Below are positions 22,164-31,383 of a stretch of DNA of 37,269 nucleotides, in pieces (within the stretch, counting starts at the first letter, position 1; every line of letters starts with the position of its first letter). This stretch comes from Enterococcus sp. HY326 (GTDB lineage Bacteria; Bacillota; Bacilli; Lactobacillales; Enterococcaceae), in assembly GCF_026157065.1 (NCBI RefSeq), contig NZ_JANLGQ010000011.1, positions 1-37,269 on the forward strand. Reading direction: 5' to 3'. The notes under the pieces are model-generated. The model ran no database searches. It saw nothing but the letters and a program-made list of their open reading frames with translations, and was not told the origin of the DNA. The translations under genes were made by a program, and so were the position numbers.

Positions 22164-24683
22164 ATGGCAGTAGACACTGGAATTAAAACGTACCAGTCCC
22201 CTTTAAAGACGATACATAAAAATATGTTGCTGACAAAAGAGGGCTACGTTTGGGCGTACTATCGTGTATTACCAGAGGAAACGAATTTCGGGAATTTAGA
22301 TAAAATTGAGGAATTTAAACGAAAATGGACAAATGTTTTTCGGAAAACCTTACCTAGATTCAAAGAGTTTGAGATTTTCATGTTTCCTAAAGATAAGCAG
22401 CTGACAAGCCGTTTTGAGGATTTTCAAAAAGATTTAGCAATGGAATCTTATGCGTTAGGTACGGAGTATATGAATCGGACAATCCATTCATTAAAGGAAA
22501 ATTTAGGGGAGATCACGGAACCTGATTTCATTTTAGGTGTGCGGTTAAAAGATGTGTATTCCAATGCTAACCCTGTTGATACCGTGAAACGTGTAACAGC
22601 GGATGTAACCGATAAGGTTTTAGTCTGGTTAGGCAAACGTCAAGTTGTGGATATGGAGATATTTTCTAAAATTAAAAACTTGGAAGAAGAATTGTTTCGG
22701 TCGTTGCGCTCTAGAAAAGCCATTCGTTTAACTGAAGATGAAACAGTCTATGTCAATCGGTATAACTATATTCGGCATATGGAACATGATGCAGCGTTTG
22801 AGGTGCGAAATAAAGATCGGATTACGGATGCGGTGATTGATCCTATTTCTGATGTCGGATTTTTACATTTAGAAGCTGATATCGGTAAAAGTGTGATGGC
22901 CACTTTACCAATTGCGAATTTTGAAAGTATTAATATTTCTAATAATCATTTGTTTCAGTTGGCTCAAAAAATGGGTTTTCCTTGTGAATTACGGATAAAA
23001 GCCTGTTATGTCGAAGCTAGTGGGTTAACTGGATTTTCTTCTAAGGTAAATGCAAAAAAAAGACGATTCACGACTGAAGCGCAAGATACAATGCAAGCAG
23101 GTGATCCGTTAACAGATAAGTTAAAACTTGGGTTGCAGGCAACTGATCGTTTAGAAAATGAAATTGATAAAAATGAGCCTATTTTAAAATGGATGGCGTG
23201 TTTTGTCATTGGTGGAAAAGATGTTCGGCAATGTCGTGTTCGTGGGGATTCTTTGATTTCTACGATGGATAATATAGGCATTCGGGTTGTACGGCCAACG
23301 GCCAAGCAATTAGAACTCTTTTATCAAGAATTAGAAGGCAAGAGTATTGAAAATCAGCGAGATTATATGCAAGTCTCTAATGGCCAAACGTTAGCGGAAT
23401 CATTATTTGCGGTAACAAATAATGTGGGTACGAATGCTGGGTGGTATATTGGCCGAACGGATTATTATGATGAAACAGATTCCCTGAAAGAAAGTATTAA
23501 AGCTTCACGAAATATAGTGCTGTATAACTTCTTAGTGGCCAACCAAGGCCAAGAGCGGGCAATGACGGATAGTCCTCATATTGCGATTACTGGTGAAACT
23601 GGTAAAGGGAAATCTTATTTAACGAAAATGATTTTCTTTTATTCTTCTTTTATGAAGGTAAAGACCCTCTATATTGATCCGAAACAGGAAGTGCGGAAAC
23701 AATTTCAACGGACGGTGAATGATTCGTATATGCAGCAACATTATCCTAGTTTTTTAAAGCATTTACGGTCATTTCATTATGTGACGCTGGATGCTAAAAA
23801 TCCGAAGAATCAAGGTGTTTTAGACCCGATTGTTTTTTTGAAAGATGTGGATGCGAAAGATACCGCACAAGCTATGATTAGCTCCATTTATGACCTGAAG
23901 GATAAAGAAGAAGTAGAAACAGCATTGAACCGTTCATTAGATCGAGTGATTGAACAGCGGGAATTAGGCGGACAAGTAGGATTTTTGACTGTTATTCGTG
24001 AATTGCAAGGGTCTGATGATGTCAAAATTAAGCGTGCTGGCGATTTGTTGTGGTCGAAGATAAATAATAGCGCGTTGCGTTTAGGCTTCTCTGATGGTAA
24101 AACAGACGGTTTAAATTTGAATCAGCGTGTGACTATTTTAGAAGTTGCGGGTCTGGATTTACCAGATCAAGAAACGACAATGAGTGACTATACGGATGCC
24201 AATAAAAAATCTGTTTGTCTCATGCTTCCGTTGGGTAAATTTTGTGAGAAATTTGGAAATGCCAACAAACAAGAATATACAATGGAAATTTTTGATGAAG
24301 CGTGGATTTTTGAAAAAGCCAGAGGTGGCAAACAGATTTTAAAATCAATGCAGCGGGTCGGTCGATCGTTTTGTAATATTTTGGTGTATTCTACTCAATC
24401 AGTAAAAGATACTCGTGATGATAAAGGAACCAGTTCTTTCGGGACAATATTTGCTTTTGACTGGAAGGATGAACGATCAGAAATTTTATCTCATGTAGGA
24501 ATTGAGAATACTGAAAAAAATCAGTTTATGTTGTCTAAAATGTGGAAGGGACAGTGCTTATTTAGAGATATTTATGGCCGTGTGGCTAAACTAAGTGTCC
24601 ATAATTTGTTTGAAGAATGGGATTTGGCAATGAAAACAGTTGAGCGGACAGCTTCAAGTGCTGCTGAAGAAAAATATGCGTAA
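22164..24683 (+). CDS. VirB4-family conjugation ATPase (Tn916 Orf16/TcpF/ConE-like), 839 aa
   Basis: The motor of the T4SS that powers substrate transfer. The N-terminal VirB4 domain (~1-440) is followed by the ATPase with Walker A GETGKGKS at residues 477-484, 'KTLYIDPKQEV', Walker B YTMEIFDEAWIF and 'QRVGRSFCNILVYSTQS' (motif D and glutamine-containing motif). Length and motifs match ConE/Orf16. It has AAAAGGAG before ATG 22164 and is followed after 12 bp by the VirB6-like gene. Confidence 0.95.
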   Translation: MAVDTGIKTYQSPLKTIHKNMLLTKEGYVWAYYRVLPEETNFGNLDKIEEFKRKWTNVFRKTLPRFKEFEIFMFPKDKQLTSRFEDFQKDLAMESYALGTEYMNRTIHSLKENLGEITEPDFILGVRLKDVYSNANPVDTVKRVTADVTDKVLVWLGKRQVVDMEIFSKIKNLEEELFRSLRSRKAIRLTEDETVYVNRYNYIRHMEHDAAFEVRNKDRITDAVIDPISDVGFLHLEADIGKSVMATLPIANFESINISNNHLFQLAQKMGFPCELRIKACYVEASGLTGFSSKVNAKKRRFTTEAQDTMQAGDPLTDKLKLGLQATDRLENEIDKNEPILKWMACFVIGGKDVRQCRVRGDSLISTMDNIGIRVVRPTAKQLELFYQELEGKSIENQRDYMQVSNGQTLAESLFAVTNNVGTNAGWYIGRTDYYDETDSLKESIKASRNIVLYNFLVANQGQERAMTDSPHIAITGETGKGKSYLTKMIFFYSSFMKVKTLYIDPKQEVRKQFQRTVNDSYMQQHYPSFLKHLRSFHYVTLDAKNPKNQGVLDPIVFLKDVDAKDTAQAMISSIYDLKDKEEVETALNRSLDRVIEQRELGGQVGFLTVIRELQGSDDVKIKRAGDLLWSKINNSALRLGFSDGKTDGLNLNQRVTILEVAGLDLPDQETTMSDYTDANKKSVCLMLPLGKFCEKFGNANKQEYTMEIFDEAWIFEKARGGKQILKSMQRVGRSFCNILVYSTQSVKDTRDDKGTSSFGTIFAFDWKDERSEILSHVGIENTEKNQFMLSKMWKGQCLFRDIYGRVAKLSVHNLFEEWDLAMKTVERTASSAAEEKYA

Positions 24684-24695
24684 GGGGAGGGTCAT

Positions 24696-26951
24696 TTGAA
24701 AAAGAAAGTTTTCGTGATAAGTATTTTTTTAGTGTTGCTGGTAGGCTTCTTTGGATTAGGGACACCTGCTTTTGCGGCCGGTAATGTGGCGGATATTTCT
24801 TCTGAATACAATTTGGACAGTTATCAATCGTACATGACAGAAGATGGCTGGAATTTTATGCGGAGTTTGGATGCGTCAACTTGGCTAAATAATGGTGCAA
24901 ATATCTTTTTTGACTTTAATAAGGTTATTTTCACGACATTGCGTTTAGGTATGGATTTATTCGGAAAAAGTAGTGTGTTAAATTCTTATATTAGCACGTT
25001 TAACGGCTATTCTAAAGCATTGTATGATACTTTGTATGCGAATTTTGGTTTAACTTTAATCGTGATTATGGTGCTTTATTGCTTGTATTTATTTATTTTC
25101 AAAAGTTCCCAACGTGCATGGAAGCAAGCGGGGTCTTTTGCAGTGGTCATGATTTTGGCTTTTGGTTGGAATGCAAAAGGTTCAGAGTATGTTGCATGGT
25201 TTAATAATATTTCAACGGAAGTCCAAGCGAGTTTACTCAATGCAGGGTCGAATACTGGCGGTGGCAGCAAAGATGAAGCTGTAACAGCCATGAACAATAC
25301 GTTGTTTGAGTTGTCGATTCAGGAACCGTATTTGCTGATGAATTATGGGACTGCGGATGTATCAAAAATTAATACTAGTGAGGAACCTGATAAAGCCTAT
25401 GAATTGCTGTTTTCTGGTGAAAGTTCAAAATTAAAATATGACGAAGTAGATGAGGTATTAAATAATGTAGCCGATAGTAATGAATATTTACAAAGTTCTA
25501 AAGTGGGTTGGAAAGTCGTGGTTGCGGGTCTTTCGCCAGTAATGACACTGGCAATTGGGATTCCACTGTTAGTTGTCCAATTTATGAATTTCTTTGTTGA
25601 GGTGTTGGTCTTGCTAATAAGTGCGTTTATTGGACTAGCTTTGTTCATGAGTTTAATTCCACGTTTTAATCGTGCGATTTGGAAGGTACTTGGTTCCTTA
25701 CTCGGAGTATTTGGTATTCGTATATTGTTAGGGCTAAGTTTGCTGCTATTGACGAGTGTGATTAAACTAGTGCGGGCTGTCATTGTGACGGATGGTGTCG
25801 GTAGCTATATCTTACAAGTCATGACTATTTGTGTTGTAATTGTGATTTTGTGGAAGAAAAAAGATACCATTTTGTCTATGATTACAGGTGGTGTAATAGC
25901 GACTACCAGTGGTGCCGTAGGCAAACAAATTATTCAACCAGTTAAAGACAAAGTGAGTTCAGCTGCTAAACTAGGAATAGATGTTGCTGGTTTGGCTGCA
26001 TTAGGTGTTCCGCTTGCTAGTAATGGGTTAGGCGGGATTGCTAGCCTTGCGAAAGATAAGGCGAAAGAAAGCTATGCTGTTAAGCACCCTAGTGACGCTG
26101 CTACTGATGATAGAGACGACGAGGACGAAAAAGAAGAAAACAACAATTCTCGAAATCGGGTTCCTGATATACCGACTTATGATAGTATTTCCGATAATCA
26201 AGGTCAGTTGCCTATCCTATCACCTGAAACAGATTCAGATAAGCAAGTTGATTTATTGGAGGATATCTCTGATACATTGGATAAACAGGAAAATCTAACT
26301 GAAGATGCGGAGGATGCTATTCCTGTTGTTGAACCTATTGTTGAAGTGGATTCAGATGATTTGGTGACTGATAATTCTGAAATAGAGCCAGTTGTCGATC
26401 TTGATGTTGATTCTGATGAATCAGATTCGCTTTCACCTGATTTCCCTGAAATGGAACCAACTATTGAAGTCGATGGAGAAGATTTAGAGGTTGCAGCGAG
26501 TACATTGGAACCTGTACTTGATGCCGATAATTCATTAGGATCACAAGCACCGATGGTTACGGAAATGGATGCTGCGGATGTTTCTTTATTAGATGGGAAT
26601 CAGAATGAATTTTCATTAGATAGTACAGAAAATAGTTTGGATAGAGTAGCTGCTGATGAATTATCTGGAACTAGTTTAGATACAATGACTGGCCATGATG
26701 GTTCTAGAAATAACGATTTATTAGATAGCATAGATGGTTCGATGCAAGGTAATTCCTATGTTGCTGGTCTGTCTGAGAATCAAGTTGATTATGGAGATAA
26801 TTTCTCTACGAGTACAGAATTATCTTATGGTTTCAATGAAAATCATTCACATACACCACCTAAAATTGTTCCGTTTGACAGACCAAAGCGGCCAAGCATT
26901 GAAGATCAAGCAGACTTCAATGAAAAATTGAATGAAATGAGGAACTCCTAA
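24696..26951 (+). CDS. VirB6-like polytopic channel protein (Tn916 Orf15/ConG/TcpH-like) with acidic tail, 751 aa
   Basis: TTG 24696 has GGGGAGG upstream. There is a signal peptide with a PAFA site, then a large membrane domain (~residues 60-400) with about seven hydrophobic helices ('LTLIVIMVLYCLYLFIF', 'ALFMSLIPRFNRAIWKVLG', 'RILLGLSLLLLTSVIKL'), typical of the VirB6/TrbL-like ConG family. The last ~290 residues are soluble and very acidic, with imperfect repeats such as EPIVEVDSDD, EPVVDLDVDS, EPTIEVDGED and EPVLDADNS. Its TAA overlaps the next ATG by one base. Confidence 0.88.
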   Translation: MKKKVFVISIFLVLLVGFFGLGTPAFAAGNVADISSEYNLDSYQSYMTEDGWNFMRSLDASTWLNNGANIFFDFNKVIFTTLRLGMDLFGKSSVLNSYISTFNGYSKALYDTLYANFGLTLIVIMVLYCLYLFIFKSSQRAWKQAGSFAVVMILAFGWNAKGSEYVAWFNNISTEVQASLLNAGSNTGGGSKDEAVTAMNNTLFELSIQEPYLLMNYGTADVSKINTSEEPDKAYELLFSGESSKLKYDEVDEVLNNVADSNEYLQSSKVGWKVVVAGLSPVMTLAIGIPLLVVQFMNFFVEVLVLLISAFIGLALFMSLIPRFNRAIWKVLGSLLGVFGIRILLGLSLLLLTSVIKLVRAVIVTDGVGSYILQVMTICVVIVILWKKKDTILSMITGGVIATTSGAVGKQIIQPVKDKVSSAAKLGIDVAGLAALGVPLASNGLGGIASLAKDKAKESYAVKHPSDAATDDRDDEDEKEENNNSRNRVPDIPTYDSISDNQGQLPILSPETDSDKQVDLLEDISDTLDKQENLTEDAEDAIPVVEPIVEVDSDDLVTDNSEIEPVVDLDVDSDESDSLSPDFPEMEPTIEVDGEDLEVAASTLEPVLDADNSLGSQAPMVTEMDAADVSLLDGNQNEFSLDSTENSLDRVAADELSGTSLDTMTGHDGSRNNDLLDSIDGSMQGNSYVAGLSENQVDYGDNFSTSTELSYGFNENHSHTPPKIVPFDRPKRPSIEDQADFNEKLNEMRNS

Positions 26952-27988
26952 TGAAAAAAATGGCATTAGGAGTTTTATTATTTATTGGCGTTGTGTTTAT
27001 GGGCTTTCTTATGATTTTGGGTGGGGGGTTAAGTGAGAAGAAAGTAGCTGATGTTGGGAGTATAGGAAACGTTAATTTACCTGAAGAAGTCCTACGTTGG
27101 AAAGATAAAGTAACTACTGAATGTCAAAAAAACGAGATTCCTGATGCCGTCCCTTATATTTTAGCGTTGATTATGGTGGAATCTGGCGGGAATGCAGAAA
27201 AAACGCCTGATATCATGCAATGTAGCGAATCTAAAGGATGGCCGCCAAATACTATTCAAGACCCGAACGAATCTATTGAAATTGGTGTTGCTTATTTTGC
27301 TAGTGGGTTGAAAAGTGGTGAAAATGTTGACCCCTTGAATGTTATTCAAGGCTATAACTATGGTTATGGCTATTTATCTTTTTGTGACGATGTCTATTCA
27401 TTTGAAAATGCGATAGCTTTTTCTAAGCAGCAGTCTGGTGGACAGCGAGTAACTTATATCAATGTGATTTCCACTAGTCTAGGTTATTCATGGCGGTATA
27501 ACTATGGAAATATGTTTTATGCTCAAATGGTGAAACAATATCTTGGTACCGAAAATAATCAAGGGGGTTCTGGTGAGTATGGTTTCATTTTGCCTGTGCA
27601 GAATCCTATTGTTTCAAGTGGGTTCGGCCCTCGTGTAAATCCTGTTACAGGTGCGTATTCTAATCATAATGGACTAGATTTTGCACAACCAGCTGGTGAC
27701 AAAATTTACGCCGTTGCGGATGGAGAAGTTGTAATTGCACAAGCTGATGGTGTGCCTGTTAGTGGATATGGAAATTGTGTGATTATTAAGCATGATGATG
27801 AACTGTATACGTTGTATGCTCACCAAAGCAGCATGGCTGTACGTGTTGGGGATAAGGTGAAGCAAGGGCAAGTAATTGGCTATGTAGGCTCTACGGGGCA
27901 ATCAACAGGGCCACATTTACATTTTGAGGTTCGGTTAAGTTTATACGGTAATTTTGTTGATCCCGCAACGGTGTTACCGATGCCGTAA
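26951..27988 (+). CDS. Bifunctional peptidoglycan hydrolase, SLT/lysozyme-like plus M23 peptidase, 345 aa
   Basis: The enzyme that opens the cell wall for the channel. A membrane helix near residue 5-27 anchors it outside. Residues ~50-200 form a lysozyme-like domain ('YILALIMVESGGNAE' with the catalytic Glu, 'NESIEIGVAYFASGL', 'GYNYGYGYLSF'), as in CwlT and Orf14. The C-terminal ~130 residues are an M23 metallopeptidase with HNGLDFA and GPHLHFEV supplying the zinc ligands. The usual second domain in CwlT/Orf14 is NlpC/P60. It overlaps the previous gene by one base, so the two are translationally coupled. Confidence 0.92.
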   Translation: MKKMALGVLLFIGVVFMGFLMILGGGLSEKKVADVGSIGNVNLPEEVLRWKDKVTTECQKNEIPDAVPYILALIMVESGGNAEKTPDIMQCSESKGWPPNTIQDPNESIEIGVAYFASGLKSGENVDPLNVIQGYNYGYGYLSFCDDVYSFENAIAFSKQQSGGQRVTYINVISTSLGYSWRYNYGNMFYAQMVKQYLGTENNQGGSGEYGFILPVQNPIVSSGFGPRVNPVTGAYSNHNGLDFAQPAGDKIYAVADGEVVIAQADGVPVSGYGNCVIIKHDDELYTLYAHQSSMAVRVGDKVKQGQVIGYVGSTGQSTGPHLHFEVRLSLYGNFVDPATVLPMP

Positions 27989-28005
27989 AATAGAAAGGAG
28001 AAAAT

Positions 28006-28614
28006 ATGAAAAAAAGTTGGCTAGTAATGGCTGGTCTGTTTTTATTGTTCGGAGGAACGATTGTGTATCTTACCTTCCAAAATGATGATTTAAGGCAAGA
28101 GGTAGCGACTTTAGAAAGTCAGCAGTCTGCTGCTTCTATTATTACAGTTCCGAATAGTTCTTCTAAAGAAATCACCACAACAAGCAGCAGTGAACCTTCA
28201 GAAGTAGCTGAGGAAACAAATGATAGTGAGCAAGACACTGTTGTAAGCGAGGAGCCGTTGAATGTGGTGAATGAAGATCAAGTTAGGTTGCTAAACGAAG
28301 CGCTGGTAAACACGTTTTATGGTACAAATGAAAATCGTTTAGAGTTGCTGCAATCTTATTTGACCGCTGAATTATTTGAGGAATACAATACTTTGTCAGC
28401 AGATGAAGTTGATTCCACTGAATCAGAGGTTGGGGATAAAGTTGCGTATTATAGACAGGTTTCTGATACTGAATTTCAGGCAGTTAATTTTATTTTGATG
28501 TCGAATCATGGAGACGAAAATAGAATTATTATGTCTGTCACCTATACTTTAGAAGAATCCGATTGGAAAGCAAGTTCCTTTACCGTTGATTTAATTGCAA
28601 AAGTGACAGAATAA
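28006..28614 (+). CDS. Anchored extracytoplasmic protein ending the transfer operon, 202 aa
   Basis: After AAAGGAG the protein starts MKKSWLVMAGLFLLFGGT, a single membrane helix, then a heptad-like stretch and a Ser/Thr/Glu-rich linker (~45-85). The C-terminal ~110 residues ('LLNEALVNTFYGTNENRLEL', 'YYRQVSDTEFQAVNFILMS') have the look of an NTF2/TcpC-like fold. It is likely an accessory part of the channel on the outer face of the membrane. A strong terminator follows. Confidence 0.8.
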   Translation: MKKSWLVMAGLFLLFGGTIVYLTFQNDDLRQEVATLESQQSAASIITVPNSSSKEITTTSSSEPSEVAEETNDSEQDTVVSEEPLNVVNEDQVRLLNEALVNTFYGTNENRLELLQSYLTAELFEEYNTLSADEVDSTESEVGDKVAYYRQVSDTEFQAVNFILMSNHGDENRIIMSVTYTLEESDWKASSFTVDLIAKVTE

Positions 28615-28619
28615 GCATA

Positions 28620-28652
28620 AAAGACCTAGATTTTTGTCTAGGTCTTTTTTTT
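28620..28652 (+). terminator. Terminator at the end of the transfer operon
   Basis: AAAGACCTAGA pairs with TCTAGGTCTTT around TTTTG, followed by TTTTT. It starts 6 bp after the last transfer gene. Confidence 0.9.
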
Positions 28653-28672
28653 AGTTCTTAGATAGGTGATAA

Positions 28673-28735
28673 ATGGCTGTGAAACTATTTTTTTGTATTG
28701 GAGGTCTAATGCTTGTTAGAGCAGAAAAAAATTGA
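28673..28735 (+). CDS. Very short hydrophobic peptide ORF, 20 aa
   Basis: AGGTGATAA precedes ATG 28673, giving MAVKLFFCIGGLMLVRAEKN. It could be a genuine micropeptide, or the start of a truncated gene: the next 200 bp are very AT-rich with no continuing frame. The rest of 28736-28941 holds only the probable promoter region of the cysteine-protease gene. Weak call. Confidence 0.25.
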   Translation: MAVKLFFCIGGLMLVRAEKN

Positions 28736-28941
28736 TCCAAATTTTTGGTAGTGCATATATCAAAAGGTTTCAGTATTTTGAAACTCGGTTTTATATTGAA
28801 CAATATCTAATTTGTAGAATATCACAAAAAATTTATATTATTCAAACAATAAAAATATATTTAAACTATATTATTTTATTTTTCAGTATGTTATCATTGA
28901 TGAAACCGGTAAATAATTCAAAATAAGGATGGAATAATTCT

Positions 28942-30118
28942 ATGAAAAAAGTGAAGTTTTTATTTTTGGGAGTATCTGTATTGACTGGATTGCTTTTAAC
29001 AAGTGATATTGTAAAAGCTGAATCAGTTGGCTCTGAAAGTAGTTTAGTAGTTGAAAGCCCTGTAATTGCTGATGAAGCTCAAGAGTATGCAAAAAAATAA
29101 TTTGCAATATTATTTGGGTGGAATGATTCATGAAGGTGATCTTGATTCAACAGTTACGAAGTATGAATTAGGACAGGGATTCAAAATGATTGATGGAGAA
29201 GGCAGTGAAGAAGGAACTACGCTATTTCCAATCTATTTCGAAGATGAAATAATGTCAATTTTATATGTGAGGAAAACTGATAATGAATATTCAGGAAATT
29301 TGTCTAGTAATTTAGTTGAAGAAATTAAAGATATCTTAAACAACAATGTTATAGATGAGAATAACCCCTTTAAATTTTATGCTGAAGATGGAAATATATA
29401 TTCTTCTTTAAATGGGCAAAAGACACTTATTTTTACTTTTCATGTAACCACTGCATCTGACGATGAACTCAATGTAGAATCTGTGCTATTTTCTCAAAAA
29501 AATGAAAATAAAGTCATTGATGATGACGAAATATTAACAGTAGTCAATCAGGAAGATTCTATTTCTTTTGAAACTGAAGGTATGACTCCTAAAATTACTT
29601 CAAGAGGAGTAGTAATTGATAAGTTTAATTACAGAATTCACCCTTGGAATGTTAAAGCTGTTCAAGATTCTAGACCTTGGTGTGCAGCTTTTGCAGCAGC
29701 AAACATTTTAAATAATAAGAATGATGCTCGTTCTACTACAGCTGAAGACATTGCTAGATATTTAGGTGTAGGAACGAATAAAGGGATGAGTGATAATCAA
29801 ATAATTCAATATGCTAATTCAAGGGGAGTATATCCTTACAAAGTTGGGCGTCCTATGACTTGGACGGAAATACAAAATGAAGCAAGAAAAAGTAATGCGA
29901 TATGGGGAGCATGGAGAGGAACTGGAAACATGAATGGTTTCTATCATGCAATAGATGTTGTGGGGACTTATTATGACGCCATGTTCGACAAAAAATGCTA
30001 TTGGGTTAGTAATCCATGGTATGCTAATTTAGAAATTATTGCAGCGGACAAATCTCAAATTGTGTACAATATACCTGGTGGTTCTTTTATTTGGGAACGA
30101 TCAATTACGAATTGGTAA
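28942..30118 (+). pseudogene. Secreted staphopain-like (C47) cysteine protease, frameshifted at a poly-A run
   Basis: ATG 28942 (AAGGATGG upstream) encodes a signal peptide (MKKVKFLFLGVSVLTG, cleaved after VKA) and 'SPVIADEAQEYAKK', then a stop at 29098. The protein resumes in another frame as 'NNLQYYLGGMIHEGDLDS' and runs to 30118. Seven A's at 29091-29097 instead of six explain the shift. The C-terminal domain has PWCAAFAAANIL (catalytic Cys), GFYHAIDVVG (His) and VSNPWYA (Asn), the layout of staphopain papain-like proteases, preceded by a ~200-aa propeptide. Degrades host or competitor proteins in staphylococci; the role here is unknown. An unpaired inhibitor was not seen, but the next gene could be one. 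Confidence 0.75.
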
Positions 30119-30154
30119 AATTAATTCAATGATTGACTGAAAAAGGATTTTGTT

Positions 30155-30561
30155 ATGAAAAAAAAATAGTAGGTTCCATTATAATTATATGTGTGATATG
30201 TGGAGGAGGCCTTCTAGTGTTCTCTAAAAATAATTCTGGAAATTTAAGGGATGATAAGACAATTCTTCAGTTAATTGGGAAATGGAAAACTGAAGGGACA
30301 GAGACCATGAGCAGTGTCGAGATAGACAAACAGGGGAATTTATTATTGTTCAATATTGATGGACAAAAATATTTAACCAAATTAGAAGGTTCGGAAGAAG
30401 ATAATTTGTTCTTTCAAACAGAAAAAGAGGGTGAACAATTCAATCGTATAGTTGTTTCACTATTGAGTGATAAGGAAATTATTCTGAGTATTCAAGCTCG
30501 TGATAGTCAGAATTCAACTGGGGTTTCAAGACCTTTAAATTATTATAAAACTAATCAATAG
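30155..30561 (+). pseudogene. Small membrane-anchored protein with start out of frame across a nine-A run
   Basis: AAAAGGA and ATG 30155 are well spaced, but ATG plus nine A's runs directly into TAG. The adjacent frame then reads 'IVGSIIIICVICGGGLLVF' and a ~105-aa soluble part ('LQLIGKWKTEGTETMSSVEI', 'YLTKLEGSEEDNLFFQ') to 30561. Ten A's (or seven) would join the start to the membrane helix. The soluble domain has a lipocalin/DUF-like beta pattern seen in small exported proteins ('GKWKTEG'). It follows the protease by 36 bp and may be its immunity or inhibitor partner; this is inference. Confidence 0.6.
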
Positions 30562-30992
30562 GGAAAGTCTTGTATCCCTAAAGTATGTTTCAAAATAGAA
30601 CAGCTTTTTTTGAATTTTGATAGATATGCTGAAATATAGATAATCGAATAATCACCACTATCCATTTTCTTATTATAATCAGAATCTGCTGCATAATATG
30701 TGAGATTATCGGTATCTATATCGTAATAATAATGATCCAAGTATTTGTTTGGTTCTTCTTTTGATGGTGAGTAGGATTCTATAAGTAGAGCCTTTGTATT
30801 GCTATCTTCGTATATTTTGAAGCTAAAATTATTTTCAATATCAGAGTAGTCTATATCTTCAGAGGCATTTGCTACTTCGAGATAATTGACTACTTTGTCG
30901 ATAGCTTTTTGTGCGTTTTCAGATGGCTCATTTGATGAACAACCCACGAGTAAAAGTATTCCGACTAAAAATGGTATAATATATTTTTTCAT
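30555..30992 (-). CDS. Putative lipoprotein, 145 aa
   Basis: MKKYIIPFLVGILLLVGCSS is a signal peptide with a lipobox (LVGC), so the mature protein is lipid-anchored outside the membrane. The rest is acidic and Tyr-rich ('DIDTDNLTYYAADSDYNKK') and ends 'LGIQDFPY'. The family is not recognised. It converges with, and overlaps by 7 bp, the preceding plus-strand gene. The ribosome binding site AAGGAA precedes ATG 30992. It lies downstream of parB on the same strand. Confidence 0.7.
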   Translation of the reverse strand: MKKYIIPFLVGILLLVGCSSNEPSENAQKAIDKVVNYLEVANASEDIDYSDIENNFSFKIYEDSNTKALLIESYSPSKEEPNKYLDHYYYDIDTDNLTYYAADSDYNKKMDSGDYSIIYISAYLSKFKKSCSILKHTLGIQDFPY

Positions 30993-31012
30993 GAATTTTC
31001 CTTCTTTCCTTT

Positions 31013-31381
31013 TTATTTGGTTTTTTTATCTCTAGCTTCATAAGTTTTCATATACATGTCGAACATAATTCTTTGTTCATTTTCAAGAGTATTTTCGGCT
31101 CTATCAATTAGAAAATTAATCAAATCGTCTTGAGTATCAAATTCTAAAGTATTTTGTAAAGAATTAATTCTATTTACATTGTATTTTTGGATTCGGACTG
31201 TACTGTATACTTTATTTTTTCTTGGGCGTCCCATTTTAGCTTTGGTATTTGAAGCTTGTTGATTTTCTTTTGCAAATTCTGAAAGGTTAAAGGTTGAAAC
31301 TGGCTCTGATATTTTGGTTGACTCTATCGGTTTCGTTTCTTTTTTTGATTTATTTGTTTTTTTGAATTCATATTTTGGCAT
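31013..31381 (-). CDS. ParB-like partition DNA-binding protein (PrgO/RepC-type), 122 aa
   Basis: A small basic protein encoded directly downstream of parA (2-bp gap). After a Lys-rich N-terminus and the AT-hook-like MGRPRKNK comes 'VYSTVRIQKYNVNRINSLQ' and 'TQDDLINFLIDRAENTL', resembling a ribbon-helix-helix fold. In pAD1/pCF10-type plasmids a small second gene after the ParA homologue (RepC/PrgO) binds the TAGTARRR repeats; the repeats are present here in the divergent promoter region. Assigned by context and fold impression. Confidence 0.7.
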   Translation of the reverse strand: MPKYEFKKTNKSKKETKPIESTKISEPVSTFNLSEFAKENQQASNTKAKMGRPRKNKVYSTVRIQKYNVNRINSLQNTLEFDTQDDLINFLIDRAENTLENEQRIMFDMYMKTYEARDKKTK

Positions 31382-31383
31382 AA

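Noticed and set aside
25397..26298. Minus- and plus-strand frames inside the VirB6-like gene
   Set aside because: They overlap a gene with clear membrane-protein character in another frame and have no ribosome binding sites; shadows of the real gene.
28732..28926. 64-codon AT-rich frame before the cysteine protease
   Set aside because: Ile/Tyr/Lys-rich low-complexity translation of AT-rich DNA with no proper start signal; more likely the promoter region.
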